A stretch of 64,000 nt of DNA from Prevotella sp. (GTDB taxonomy: Bacteria > Bacteroidota > Bacteroidia > Bacteroidales > Bacteroidaceae): the NCBI GenBank assembly GCA_017458225.1, contig JAFTFX010000013.1, positions 62,001 through 126,000 of the forward strand, read 5' to 3'. Position 1 is the first letter of the stretch. The number at the start of each line of letters is the position of its first letter. The translations under genes were made by a program, and so were the position numbers. Shown one piece after another: positions 52,745 through 60,462 of the stretch. A model generated the notes under the pieces. It ran no database searches and had not been told where the DNA came from. It saw only the letters and a program-made list of their open reading frames with translations.

Positions 52745-53826
52745 ACCGCTACGCTAACATATTACTACTGCTCTTGACGGTCTGCGCTTGTCAGCGTCCT
52801 GATCTGTGGATGTATACTGACGAGTTCCGACAAGTAGGGCTTACGGTCGACTGGAGTCAATGTTCAAGTGAACCGACAAGCATGACCGCCAGCTTCTACC
52901 CTGACGATGGCAACACGAAAATCTATCGACACGTCACCAACGACGTAACAGCCACATCCTTCAATCTGCCACGCGGCCGATATAAGGGACTTATATTCAG
53001 CTATTCAGCTGACGAATATGGCCATCAGGAACTCGTCAACATGGAGCAAGCCGACAAGGCTGCTGTACGCTTGCGATATTTGCCAGAACAGCCCCAACCC
53101 GATGACGATCTCTTTGGCAGCCTGGCCATCACGTCCCAGATCAAGGGGATGAACGTCAATCCTGCCACAGGCATGTACTTCGTCAGCTACGCGCCTGAAG
53201 ACATGGCATCGGCCATTATTACAGATATGGACATCGTAACGGGTTCCGAGGGAGACCTTATCCGCTACGATGAGCGTAAAACCTTCGAAGCAGGTCTTCA
53301 ACAGCAACATTTTTCCTGCCAGCCACAGCCGTTCGTTTGGCAACTGAAGATACGTATTTATGTAGAAGAGCTACAGTATTACTATGTGGCACGGGCCTCA
53401 ATAGCAGGTTTCTCAAACATCTTCAGCTTTCTCGAGAGCAAAAACGGCACTGAGACAGCCTTGCTGCTGGCCAACACATGGCAGACAGAACAACTGACAA
53501 CCACCACCGGCTACCTCACCACCACGATAGCAGTGTTCGGAGTGCCTGGTTCGACACCCCATACACTGCCATTCCTACAATCAGAGGATATCCGGCTGAA
53601 CCTACAGATTATGCTACGCGACCACTCCACTATCAAAACTTATCACTACAACGTAGGTCAATTGTTCCGCCCTACCGACTCTCACGTCCTGCAAGCTGAC
53701 ATCACACTAGACAGCGACGACCCTGGCCACCCCGTCCTGCCCTATGTTGAGGAATACAACTCTGCAGGCTTCGATGCCACCGTAGATCCATGGAATCATC
53801 GAGAACCGACAGACATTCCAATGTAG
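52741..53826 (+). CDS. DUF5119 lipoprotein of the fimbrial operon
   Basis: 361 aa from the ATG at 52741, which overlaps the TGA of the preceding gene. The frame is open to 52615 but that is coding sequence of the DUF3575 gene. Lipoprotein signal LLLLTVCAC (Cys at about residue 16), then RPDLWMYTDEFRQVGLTVDW, the opening of DUF5119, and a fimbrillin-like all-beta body. It probably takes part in anchoring or assembly of the fimbriae whose subunits follow (inference from context). Confidence 0.85.
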   Translation: MNRYANILLLLLTVCACQRPDLWMYTDEFRQVGLTVDWSQCSSEPTSMTASFYPDDGNTKIYRHVTNDVTATSFNLPRGRYKGLIFSYSADEYGHQELVNMEQADKAAVRLRYLPEQPQPDDDLFGSLAITSQIKGMNVNPATGMYFVSYAPEDMASAIITDMDIVTGSEGDLIRYDERKTFEAGLQQQHFSCQPQPFVWQLKIRIYVEELQYYYVARASIAGFSNIFSFLESKNGTETALLLANTWQTEQLTTTTGYLTTTIAVFGVPGSTPHTLPFLQSEDIRLNLQIMLRDHSTIKTYHYNVGQLFRPTDSHVLQADITLDSDDPGHPVLPYVEEYNSAGFDATVDPWNHREPTDIPM

Positions 53827-53890
53827 GAGCCCCCCTGACGACACGCAAGACAATTCATGTTCAACCAATTAACATATCAATTCAACAATT

Positions 53891-55171
53891 ATGAAAAAGT
53901 ACATCCTCATGACACTCGTTGCTACAGCTGCACTGACGGCTTGCAACAACACAGACGACTTCAGTGCCAACAACAATGACAAGCAGTACAATCCGCAAGC
54001 TATTGAATTTGGCGTTCACGTGAATCGCAATGCCACACGCGCTGGCAATCCTGGCGACATTGGCGACCTTGCCACCCTGCAGGATGCCAACAATGGCTTC
54101 GGAGTTTTTGCCTACTACAGCAACAACGGCCAGTACAGCAACAATCTGGTGCCCAACTTCATGTACAACGAAAAGGTGACCTACGATGCTGTGAACAACG
54201 TGTGGGCTTATGCACCGCTGAAATACTGGCCCAACGAGACTGGTGGTTCCGTGAGCGACGATGTTGATCTGGTTAGTTTCTTCGCCTATGCTCCCTACGT
54301 AGAGGTCAGCCCCTCCACAGGCATCGTGAGCGATAACAAGAGCGATGACATCACTCAATTGTCGAAAAACAATGCTACGGGCGACCCCTTCATTCGCTAT
54401 GTGGTGAACACGGCAGGCCAGCAAGGTGTAGACCTGCTATATGCCACACCCGTCACCAACCAAAAGAAGCCAGCTGTCGACGGTTCGAAGATTACCTTCG
54501 CTTTCAAGCATGCCTTGGCCAAGCTATTAGTCAATGTTCAAGTTGATCCTGCCGAGGCGAGCGATGCTATCAATGCTGGTGAAACCAAAATCTACATACG
54601 CTCCATCACCATCACAGGCTTTGCAGCCAAGGGCGGGCTGAACCTCAACACGCCTGCAACCTCCGAGCCACAGTGGTTCGACTATGACTGCGTGTCAGAT
54701 TTGAGCTATGGCGGTCTGACTTTCAACGATGGTCGGCGTGACGGCAAAGAGGGAACTGCCGACGGTGTACAGAGCAACGAGAAGTACCAGAATCTGAATC
54801 CAGACCTCATTCAGAACAGCACAGCCACCAATGGCGTAACCGCTACACAGGCTAACTTGTTCAATAATGCCAACGGCATCTATATCATCCCCAGCGGCGG
54901 AAACGAAGCTGTCGACGTGTCCATCATTTACGACGTGGAGACACGAGACGACAAACTGGCCACACTGCTCAGCGACGGCACCACGCACGGCAGCAGCATC
55001 GAGAACAAAATCTCGAAGACTGTGTTTACTGCCTCTAACGGATTCAAGGCTGGCAATATCTATACGCTCAACCTAAAATTAGGCTTGCGGAGCGTGCAGT
55101 TTGATGCTACTGTAAGCGCATGGACATCACCAGGCATTTCGACAAACATTGCTCTCCCTGCTAACGACTAA
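53891..55171 (+). CDS. Fimbrillin family lipoprotein (probable main fimbrial subunit)
   Basis: 426 aa. Lipobox LTAC (Cys at about residue 18), then ATRAGNPGDIGDLATLQD..GFGVFAYY, the typical fimbrillin/Mfa1 opening. FMYNEKVTYD, YAPLKYWPNE and SFFAYAPY follow, as in fimbrillin A/Mfa-like families. The Arg in RNATRAG is the kind of site cleaved by an Arg-specific protease before subunit polymerisation by strand exchange (known for Porphyromonas; here inferred). 64 bp after the DUF5119 gene. Confidence 0.9.
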   Translation: MKKYILMTLVATAALTACNNTDDFSANNNDKQYNPQAIEFGVHVNRNATRAGNPGDIGDLATLQDANNGFGVFAYYSNNGQYSNNLVPNFMYNEKVTYDAVNNVWAYAPLKYWPNETGGSVSDDVDLVSFFAYAPYVEVSPSTGIVSDNKSDDITQLSKNNATGDPFIRYVVNTAGQQGVDLLYATPVTNQKKPAVDGSKITFAFKHALAKLLVNVQVDPAEASDAINAGETKIYIRSITITGFAAKGGLNLNTPATSEPQWFDYDCVSDLSYGGLTFNDGRRDGKEGTADGVQSNEKYQNLNPDLIQNSTATNGVTATQANLFNNANGIYIIPSGGNEAVDVSIIYDVETRDDKLATLLSDGTTHGSSIENKISKTVFTASNGFKAGNIYTLNLKLGLRSVQFDATVSAWTSPGISTNIALPAND

Positions 55172-55195
55172 TCCCATAACATCTACAGCTGACAC

Positions 55196-57592
55196 ATGAA
55201 GTCATCAAGACACATATTCTCACTCCTCAGTGCAGCGTTGCTCATAGCAGCCTGCGCTGAGGAGGAGCGTCTGGATAGCGACGTAACTACTTACGTCAGC
55301 GGGCAAACTCCCGTCGCATTCAGCATAGCCCAAAGCACAGTCACACGCACAGCCACTGGCACCATCGACGATCTTCCAACACTACAGTCGAAAGGCTTTG
55401 GTGTCTTTGGCTGCTACACCGGATTGCACGACTATGCCAATACAAGCGTCAGCCCCGACTTCATGTACAATCAGCAAGTGGAATACAACAGCAGTACGTC
55501 ACATTGGGAATATACGCCACTGAAATACTGGCCCATCAAGGGCGATGCACAGGTAGCTAAGGTAAGTTTCTTTGCCTATGCACCTTATGCCGACCCAGCT
55601 ACCAGTCCGTGCATCACAGGCTTGTCGCCAGCCAGTGAGCAGGGCGATCCCTATCTCATCTATCGGCTGGCTCCCACTGCGTCACAACAGGTAGACTTGC
55701 TCTTTGCCACGCCACTTTACGACCAGCAATGCCCCAGTGATGCCACCACGCCCGTTACATTCAGCTTTCGCCATGCACTGGCCTGTATCGGCGACAAAGT
55801 GGCGATAGAGTGTACCGACGAACTGGCTGCGCTTCTGAAATCAGAGATTGGCGAAGATGTGACAAAAGTGGAACTACTGCTCAACCGTGTTGACATCAAC
55901 TACACACTGACCAACAAAGGTAAACTGGTATTGAACGGAAACGGCATGCAAGCCAACTGGAAGCCCGTCATGTCAGAAGCATTCACCGTCAGCCGAGTGC
56001 AGACTTTCGACTACAGCAGTTCACCCGTCACGCTGGCCACCATCACCAATTCGACAACCACACTCAATCCGAACGAGGAATACGACCAAGGCATCCTCTA
56101 CATTCCCATGCAGACCGGCGATGAGAAACAAACAGCCGACATCTGCGTGAGCTATACCCTACGTCGCACCTTGGCCGACAATAGTGTAAAGACCTTCACT
56201 GCACGGCAAAGAAGGCTACTTGCCATTGGCTCCGACCTGAACGGTGAACAAGAGGGCAGCTACACCGACCTGAACATCCGTCTGAGCAAGAATATCACCG
56301 TGGCACCACTCGACATTGCCAACACGCGCATCACCACTATCAGCGAGCAGACCTATTGCGGCGAACCTATCGAACCCGACTTCATTGTGATTGACGACGG
56401 CCGTGTGCTCAACCGCGACGAGGACTACACAGTGAGCTTTGCCAACAACACAAATGCCGGCACGGCCACCATCACCATTAGCGGCATCGGGGCCTACGAC
56501 GGCGAGCAGAGCCTGACATTCAATATTCGCCAACGCCCTGTAACCATCACCGCAGCCGACCAGAGCTATGAGTATGGCGGCAGCATTTCCACTTCGGTCG
56601 ACATGGCCACGATAATGGGCCATGTGCGTGGCCACACGCTGACAGCACTCACGCTCACCAATAGTCAAGCCTCAGCCAATGCAGGCATCTATGCAGGTGC
56701 TATTGTACCCAGCAATGCCACCATCAAGGACGCGAGCGGCACAGAGGTAACGACCAACTATGCCATTACCTACGTGCCAGGTCGACTGACCATTGAGAAA
56801 ATGGCCGGCAGTCTGAGTCTGAGCACTACATCACTCACTTTCACTGAAAGTCAGGGCGCAGGGGCTACGAAGACATTCACCGTGACTCGCGCTGGCAACG
56901 GCACCATCTCGGCCTCTACGACCAACACTGGCAATTTCAGTGTCAGCGTCAGCGGCAACACCGTTACCGTGACACGCCGATACTCCAATGCCTACAAGTC
57001 TACAGCCACCGTCACCGTGAGTGTGGCCGAAGGCACTAACCACAAGGCGCCTTCCAGCCGGACTTGTTCTGTGACGGCCACGGCAGTCGGACGTGCACTA
57101 CCCGACAACACCATTGGCGAGGGATGGGTGGTCACCACCGAGAAAAAAGCCTACTTGAGTGCCTCCGACGTGCCGTCGGGCAAGACCATCGCCGGCGTTG
57201 TGGTCTACGTCAACGATGGCGGAAAGCACTATGTCATGGCACTCCACGACACACCGTCGGAAAAGACCTACGCCAGCTCGTGGGACGAAATAAAAGAATA
57301 TACGCCGCGTTTGGCCACCTACGGCAACACCTATGCCTGGGGAATGGTCAACAAGGGTGAGATTGACGAGATCTTTGGAGTGGACAGCGATGGCTACATG
57401 ACGCGAAAGTCAACAGTTCGGTCGTACCTCACGTCAGCCGGCGGTTCCATGCTTTGGGGCTGGACCTATACGCACAGCTTCTACCTTGTTGTCCGTCCCT
57501 ACTCGTTCAGCGTGAGCAGCTCAAACATTGAGTGGTACGGCAACTCGCCCGTCAACGACACAGGACACTCGCGCCCAATCTTCACTTTCTGA
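55196..57592 (+). CDS. Large fimbrillin-family lipoprotein with MBG-type domains (possible tip adhesin)
   Basis: 798 aa. Lipobox LIAAC, then a fimbrillin domain (about 45-380) with GFGVFGCYT, FMYNQQVEYN, YTPLKYWPIK and SFFAYAPY, paralogous to the preceding protein. After it come an immunoglobulin-like block (about 390-445, GTATITISGIGAYDGEQSLTF), an MBG-like domain (about 448-545), another beta repeat (about 548-645) and a distinct C-terminal domain (about 650-798). The extra domains make a tip or adhesive subunit likely (inference). Last gene of the operon, 24 bp after the main subunit. Confidence 0.87.
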   Translation: MKSSRHIFSLLSAALLIAACAEEERLDSDVTTYVSGQTPVAFSIAQSTVTRTATGTIDDLPTLQSKGFGVFGCYTGLHDYANTSVSPDFMYNQQVEYNSSTSHWEYTPLKYWPIKGDAQVAKVSFFAYAPYADPATSPCITGLSPASEQGDPYLIYRLAPTASQQVDLLFATPLYDQQCPSDATTPVTFSFRHALACIGDKVAIECTDELAALLKSEIGEDVTKVELLLNRVDINYTLTNKGKLVLNGNGMQANWKPVMSEAFTVSRVQTFDYSSSPVTLATITNSTTTLNPNEEYDQGILYIPMQTGDEKQTADICVSYTLRRTLADNSVKTFTARQRRLLAIGSDLNGEQEGSYTDLNIRLSKNITVAPLDIANTRITTISEQTYCGEPIEPDFIVIDDGRVLNRDEDYTVSFANNTNAGTATITISGIGAYDGEQSLTFNIRQRPVTITAADQSYEYGGSISTSVDMATIMGHVRGHTLTALTLTNSQASANAGIYAGAIVPSNATIKDASGTEVTTNYAITYVPGRLTIEKMAGSLSLSTTSLTFTESQGAGATKTFTVTRAGNGTISASTTNTGNFSVSVSGNTVTVTRRYSNAYKSTATVTVSVAEGTNHKAPSSRTCSVTATAVGRALPDNTIGEGWVVTTEKKAYLSASDVPSGKTIAGVVVYVNDGGKHYVMALHDTPSEKTYASSWDEIKEYTPRLATYGNTYAWGMVNKGEIDEIFGVDSDGYMTRKSTVRSYLTSAGGSMLWGWTYTHSFYLVVRPYSFSVSSSNIEWYGNSPVNDTGHSRPIFTF

Positions 57593-57675
57593 GTTCACTG
57601 GCAGGAAAAACCACTTTCGCTACTGCAAATCCGCAATTTTCAGGTACAAGGCATATTACTTTTGAGAAAAATTTG

Positions 57676-57683
57676 TAATTTTG
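57676..57683 (+). promoter_or_regulatory. -7 box of the chrA pair
   Basis: TAATTTTG, 20 bp before the ATG at 57704, and downstream of the alternative in-frame start at 57662. No clear -33 box. Confidence 0.6.
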
Positions 57684-57703
57684 CAGGCAAATTGGTCTAT
57701 ACG

Positions 57704-58246
57704 ATGAACGAATACTTGACTCTTTTCAAGACTTTTTTCAAGATTGGCATGTTCACCCTTGGGGGTGGATATGCCATGATTCCGTTGATTGAAGCCGAAG
57801 TGGTTGACAAGCACAAATGGATATCGAAAGAGGAGTTCCTGGATCTGATAGCCATTGCGCAGAGCTGTCCCGGTGTGTTTGCCATCAACATCAGCACTTT
57901 CATTGGCTATAAGCTGAGGAAGACCCCCGGTGCCATCAGCTGCGCGCTGGGCACCGCCCTACCCTCGTTCCTCATCATCCTGCTCATTGCCATGTTCTTC
58001 CACCAGTTTCAGGACAACCCCATCGTGGCCAGCATCTTCCGAGGCATACGTCCGGCGGTGGTGGCCCTGATAGCCGTACCTACATTCAATCTGGCCAGAA
58101 GCGCCCGTCTGACGTGGGCCACCAGCTGGATTCCCATCGTGGGAGCACTGGCCATCTGGGCACTGGGCGTTTCACCTATTTATATTATACTGGTTGCCGG
58201 CATCGGAGGCTATATCTATGGCAACCTGATCAAACCCACGGAATAA
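57704..58246 (+). CDS. Chromate transporter family protein, first half
   Basis: 180 aa from the ATG at 57704; the longer frame starts upstream of the -7 box. Short-chain CHR protein: FFKIGMFTLGGGYAMIPLIE, the family signature with its GGG, then a conserved AIAQSCPGVFAINISTFIGYKLR and six-helix layout. A functional transporter usually needs two such halves; the partner follows at 58302. The real substrate (chromate, another anion or none known) is undetermined. Confidence 0.9.
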   Translation: MNEYLTLFKTFFKIGMFTLGGGYAMIPLIEAEVVDKHKWISKEEFLDLIAIAQSCPGVFAINISTFIGYKLRKTPGAISCALGTALPSFLIILLIAMFFHQFQDNPIVASIFRGIRPAVVALIAVPTFNLARSARLTWATSWIPIVGALAIWALGVSPIYIILVAGIGGYIYGNLIKPTE

Positions 58247-58250
58247 AAAG

Positions 58251-58286
58251 ACTCTCCCCCTGCCCCTCCCTGAGAGGGAGGGGAGT
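58251..58286. repeat. Single arm of the porX-type palindromic element between the chrA halves
   Basis: Hairpin CCCCTCCCT (58263-58271) with AGGGAGGGG (58275-58283), preceded by ACTCTCCCCC. The segment is nearly identical to one arm of the porX element. It fills most of the 55-bp spacer. Confidence 0.85.
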
Positions 58287-58301
58287 AAAAAGATTTTTAT
58301 T

Positions 58302-58877
58302 ATGATATACCTATATTTGTTTATCACATTCTTTGAGATCGGCCTGTTCGGCTTTGGCGGCGGCTACGGCATGCTGTCGCTCATACAGCACGAAACGGTG
58401 GAACACTGGCACTGGCTGACGGCATCGCAATTCACCGACATTGTGGCCATCAGTCAGATGACTCCCGGCCCCATCGGCATCAACTCGGCCACCTACTGCG
58501 GCTATCAGGCTGCAGTCAATGCCGGCTATTCGATGCCCATGGGCATTCTCGGCTCGGCCGTTGCCACCTTTGCACTGGTGTTGCCCTCGCTCATCTTGAT
58601 GATTCTCATCAGCAAGCTGTTCATCAAGTACATGCACACGCAGGCTGTTCAGTCAGTCTTCAACGGTCTGCGCCCTGCCGTAGTGGGCTTGCTGGCGGCA
58701 GCCACGCTGTTGCTCTGCACAAAGGACAACTTCTCTACGCCAACGGAAAATGCCTGGCAGTTCTGGATCAGCGTCATGCTGTTCCTGGCCACCTTCGTAG
58801 GCACCCTTGTCTTCAAAATCAACCCCATCAAGATGATTCTGATGAGCGGCTTTGCCGGTCTGCTGCTGCTCTACTGA
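58302..58877 (+). CDS. Chromate transporter family protein, second half
   Basis: 191 aa. FFEIGLFGFGGGYGMLSLIQ parallels the first half; then AISQMTPGPIGINSATYCGYQ, the second conserved CHR block, and VFNGLRPAVVGLLAAATLLL. Heterodimer partner of the preceding protein. The 55-bp spacer between the two genes contains a palindromic repeat element, but no promoter is seen. Confidence 0.9.
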   Translation: MIYLYLFITFFEIGLFGFGGGYGMLSLIQHETVEHWHWLTASQFTDIVAISQMTPGPIGINSATYCGYQAAVNAGYSMPMGILGSAVATFALVLPSLILMILISKLFIKYMHTQAVQSVFNGLRPAVVGLLAAATLLLCTKDNFSTPTENAWQFWISVMLFLATFVGTLVFKINPIKMILMSGFAGLLLLY

Positions 58878-58918
58878 CCACCAGGCCGCGTGGTCAGCAA
58901 CAAAATTGTCGCTATTTA

Positions 58919-58950
58919 TTTGGTTTTCTCAGAACAAATCAATATCTTTG
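58919..58950 (+). promoter_or_regulatory. Promoter of the FadL-like gene
   Basis: TTTG (58919-58922), a 20-bp spacer and TATCTTTG (58943-58950), 30 bp before the ATG at 58981. Confidence 0.85.
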
Positions 58951-58980
58951 CACCCGAGAAATCAACCAATAAACACGACA

Positions 58981-60408
58981 ATGAGAAAAATTTTCGTTCT
59001 TTTGACCGTTCTTTGCGGCTTTTCAGTAGCAGTAAATGCCGGTGGTCTGATGACCAACACCAATTATCACATCGCCTTCGACCGCATGATGGCGCGCGGT
59101 GCCTCGTTAGACATCGATGCTGCCTACAGCAACCCCGCCGGACTGGCATGGGGACATGAAGGCTTGCAACTGTCGCTGAACTTTCAAAAGCCTTGGCAGA
59201 ACCGCGACATTGAGACATCAATACCTGGATTTCTGGGTAGCGACTTCTCAAAGAAGTATGAAGGTGTGGCTTCGGCTCCTATCGTGCCGGCTCTGTTCGC
59301 CTCGTACAAGAAAGACCAATGGGCAGTATCGGCAATGATCGGCATTGTGGGCAGTGGTGGCTTCGTGAAATACGATGACGGCATCCCCATGCTGAACGTA
59401 CCCATCATGGCAAAGCTGTTTGCCACCAACACGGCCCTGAAGGCCGACCAGACCTATTCGATTGACTCGAAGATGGAGGGCAAGCAGTATATCTTTGGCG
59501 GTCAGTTGAACTTCACTTACAAGATAACGGACTTTCTGTCGGCTGCCGTGGGCATTCGTGCGAACTACTATGACGGCTTTAACAAAGGACATGTTGTGGC
59601 AACTGCCACCAATCCTCTGATTGTTGCCGCTCTGGGTGGAAAAAGCGAGTTGATCAACCTGCAGCTTGATTGTCCGCAAAAGGGATGGGGCTTTGCGCCT
59701 ATCGTCAGTCTCGCCTATCATAACGGTCCGCTGACAGTGACCACACGATATGAGTTCCGCACAAAAATCAACACCAAGAACAGCACCGAAACACTGATGA
59801 TCAATGGCACAAACGTGAAGACCTTGGCAGAAACCATAGGACCGAAAACGACGGTTGCATCCCTGGCTACACAGTTAGGAACAGACATGGCAGGCAAGAT
59901 TGCTGCCTATCTGCCCAATGTGGAGACACGCTACGACATGCCTGCCATGCTGTCGGCTGCCGTGGGCTATGAGTTCACCGACAAACTGCGCGCCACAGCC
60001 GAATACCATTTCTTTGACGACAAGCACGCCAAGATGGCCGGCAACCGTCAAGACGAACTGGCAGGCGGCACTAACGAGTTCTTGCTGGGTGTTGAATATG
60101 ACATCAACGACAAGTTCACCATCAGTTGCGGTGGCCAGCGCACCGACTATGGCCTGAGCGATAACTACCAGATGAACACGTCGTTTGCCTGCGACAGTTG
60201 GTCGGTAGGTCTGGGTGGTGCCTGGAACGTAACAGAGAAAATTCGCCTGAACGCCGGTTATTTCTGTACAATCTATAGCGACTACAACAAGTCTTTTGCT
60301 GCAGGCACACCCGGTTCCGGCGGCTACTACAGCACAGGATTTGCAGCCAAGGAGACCTACTCGCGCACCAACAACGTGATTGGCGTGGGAGTAGACTATA
60401 AATTCTAA
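58981..60408 (+). CDS. OmpP1/FadL/TodX family outer membrane transporter
   Basis: 475 aa from the ATG at 58981; the frame is open to 58852 but that lies upstream of the promoter. Signal peptide (FVLLTVLCGFSVAVNA). The opening GGLMTNTNYHIAFDRMMARGASLDIDAAYSNPAGLAW contains the NPAG motif of FadL proteins, and the barrel ends VIGVGVDYKF with the terminal Phe. It imports hydrophobic compounds such as long-chain fatty acids by lateral diffusion (family knowledge). Single gene, convergent with priA. Confidence 0.92.
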   Translation: MRKIFVLLTVLCGFSVAVNAGGLMTNTNYHIAFDRMMARGASLDIDAAYSNPAGLAWGHEGLQLSLNFQKPWQNRDIETSIPGFLGSDFSKKYEGVASAPIVPALFASYKKDQWAVSAMIGIVGSGGFVKYDDGIPMLNVPIMAKLFATNTALKADQTYSIDSKMEGKQYIFGGQLNFTYKITDFLSAAVGIRANYYDGFNKGHVVATATNPLIVAALGGKSELINLQLDCPQKGWGFAPIVSLAYHNGPLTVTTRYEFRTKINTKNSTETLMINGTNVKTLAETIGPKTTVASLATQLGTDMAGKIAAYLPNVETRYDMPAMLSAAVGYEFTDKLRATAEYHFFDDKHAKMAGNRQDELAGGTNEFLLGVEYDINDKFTISCGGQRTDYGLSDNYQMNTSFACDSWSVGLGGAWNVTEKIRLNAGYFCTIYSDYNKSFAAGTPGSGGYYSTGFAAKETYSRTNNVIGVGVDYKF

Positions 60409-60417
60409 GAATTCACA

Positions 60418-60462
60418 ATTACAGCGGATCTACGTCATAGCAGATTACAGCGGATCTACGTC
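60418..60462. repeat. Tandem duplication of the priA 3' end
   Basis: A 19-bp sequence beginning ATTACAGCGG occurs at 60418-60436 and 60444-60462, period 26. The second copy is the last codons and stop of priA; the first, with two further changes, lies just beyond the stop. Confidence 0.8.
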
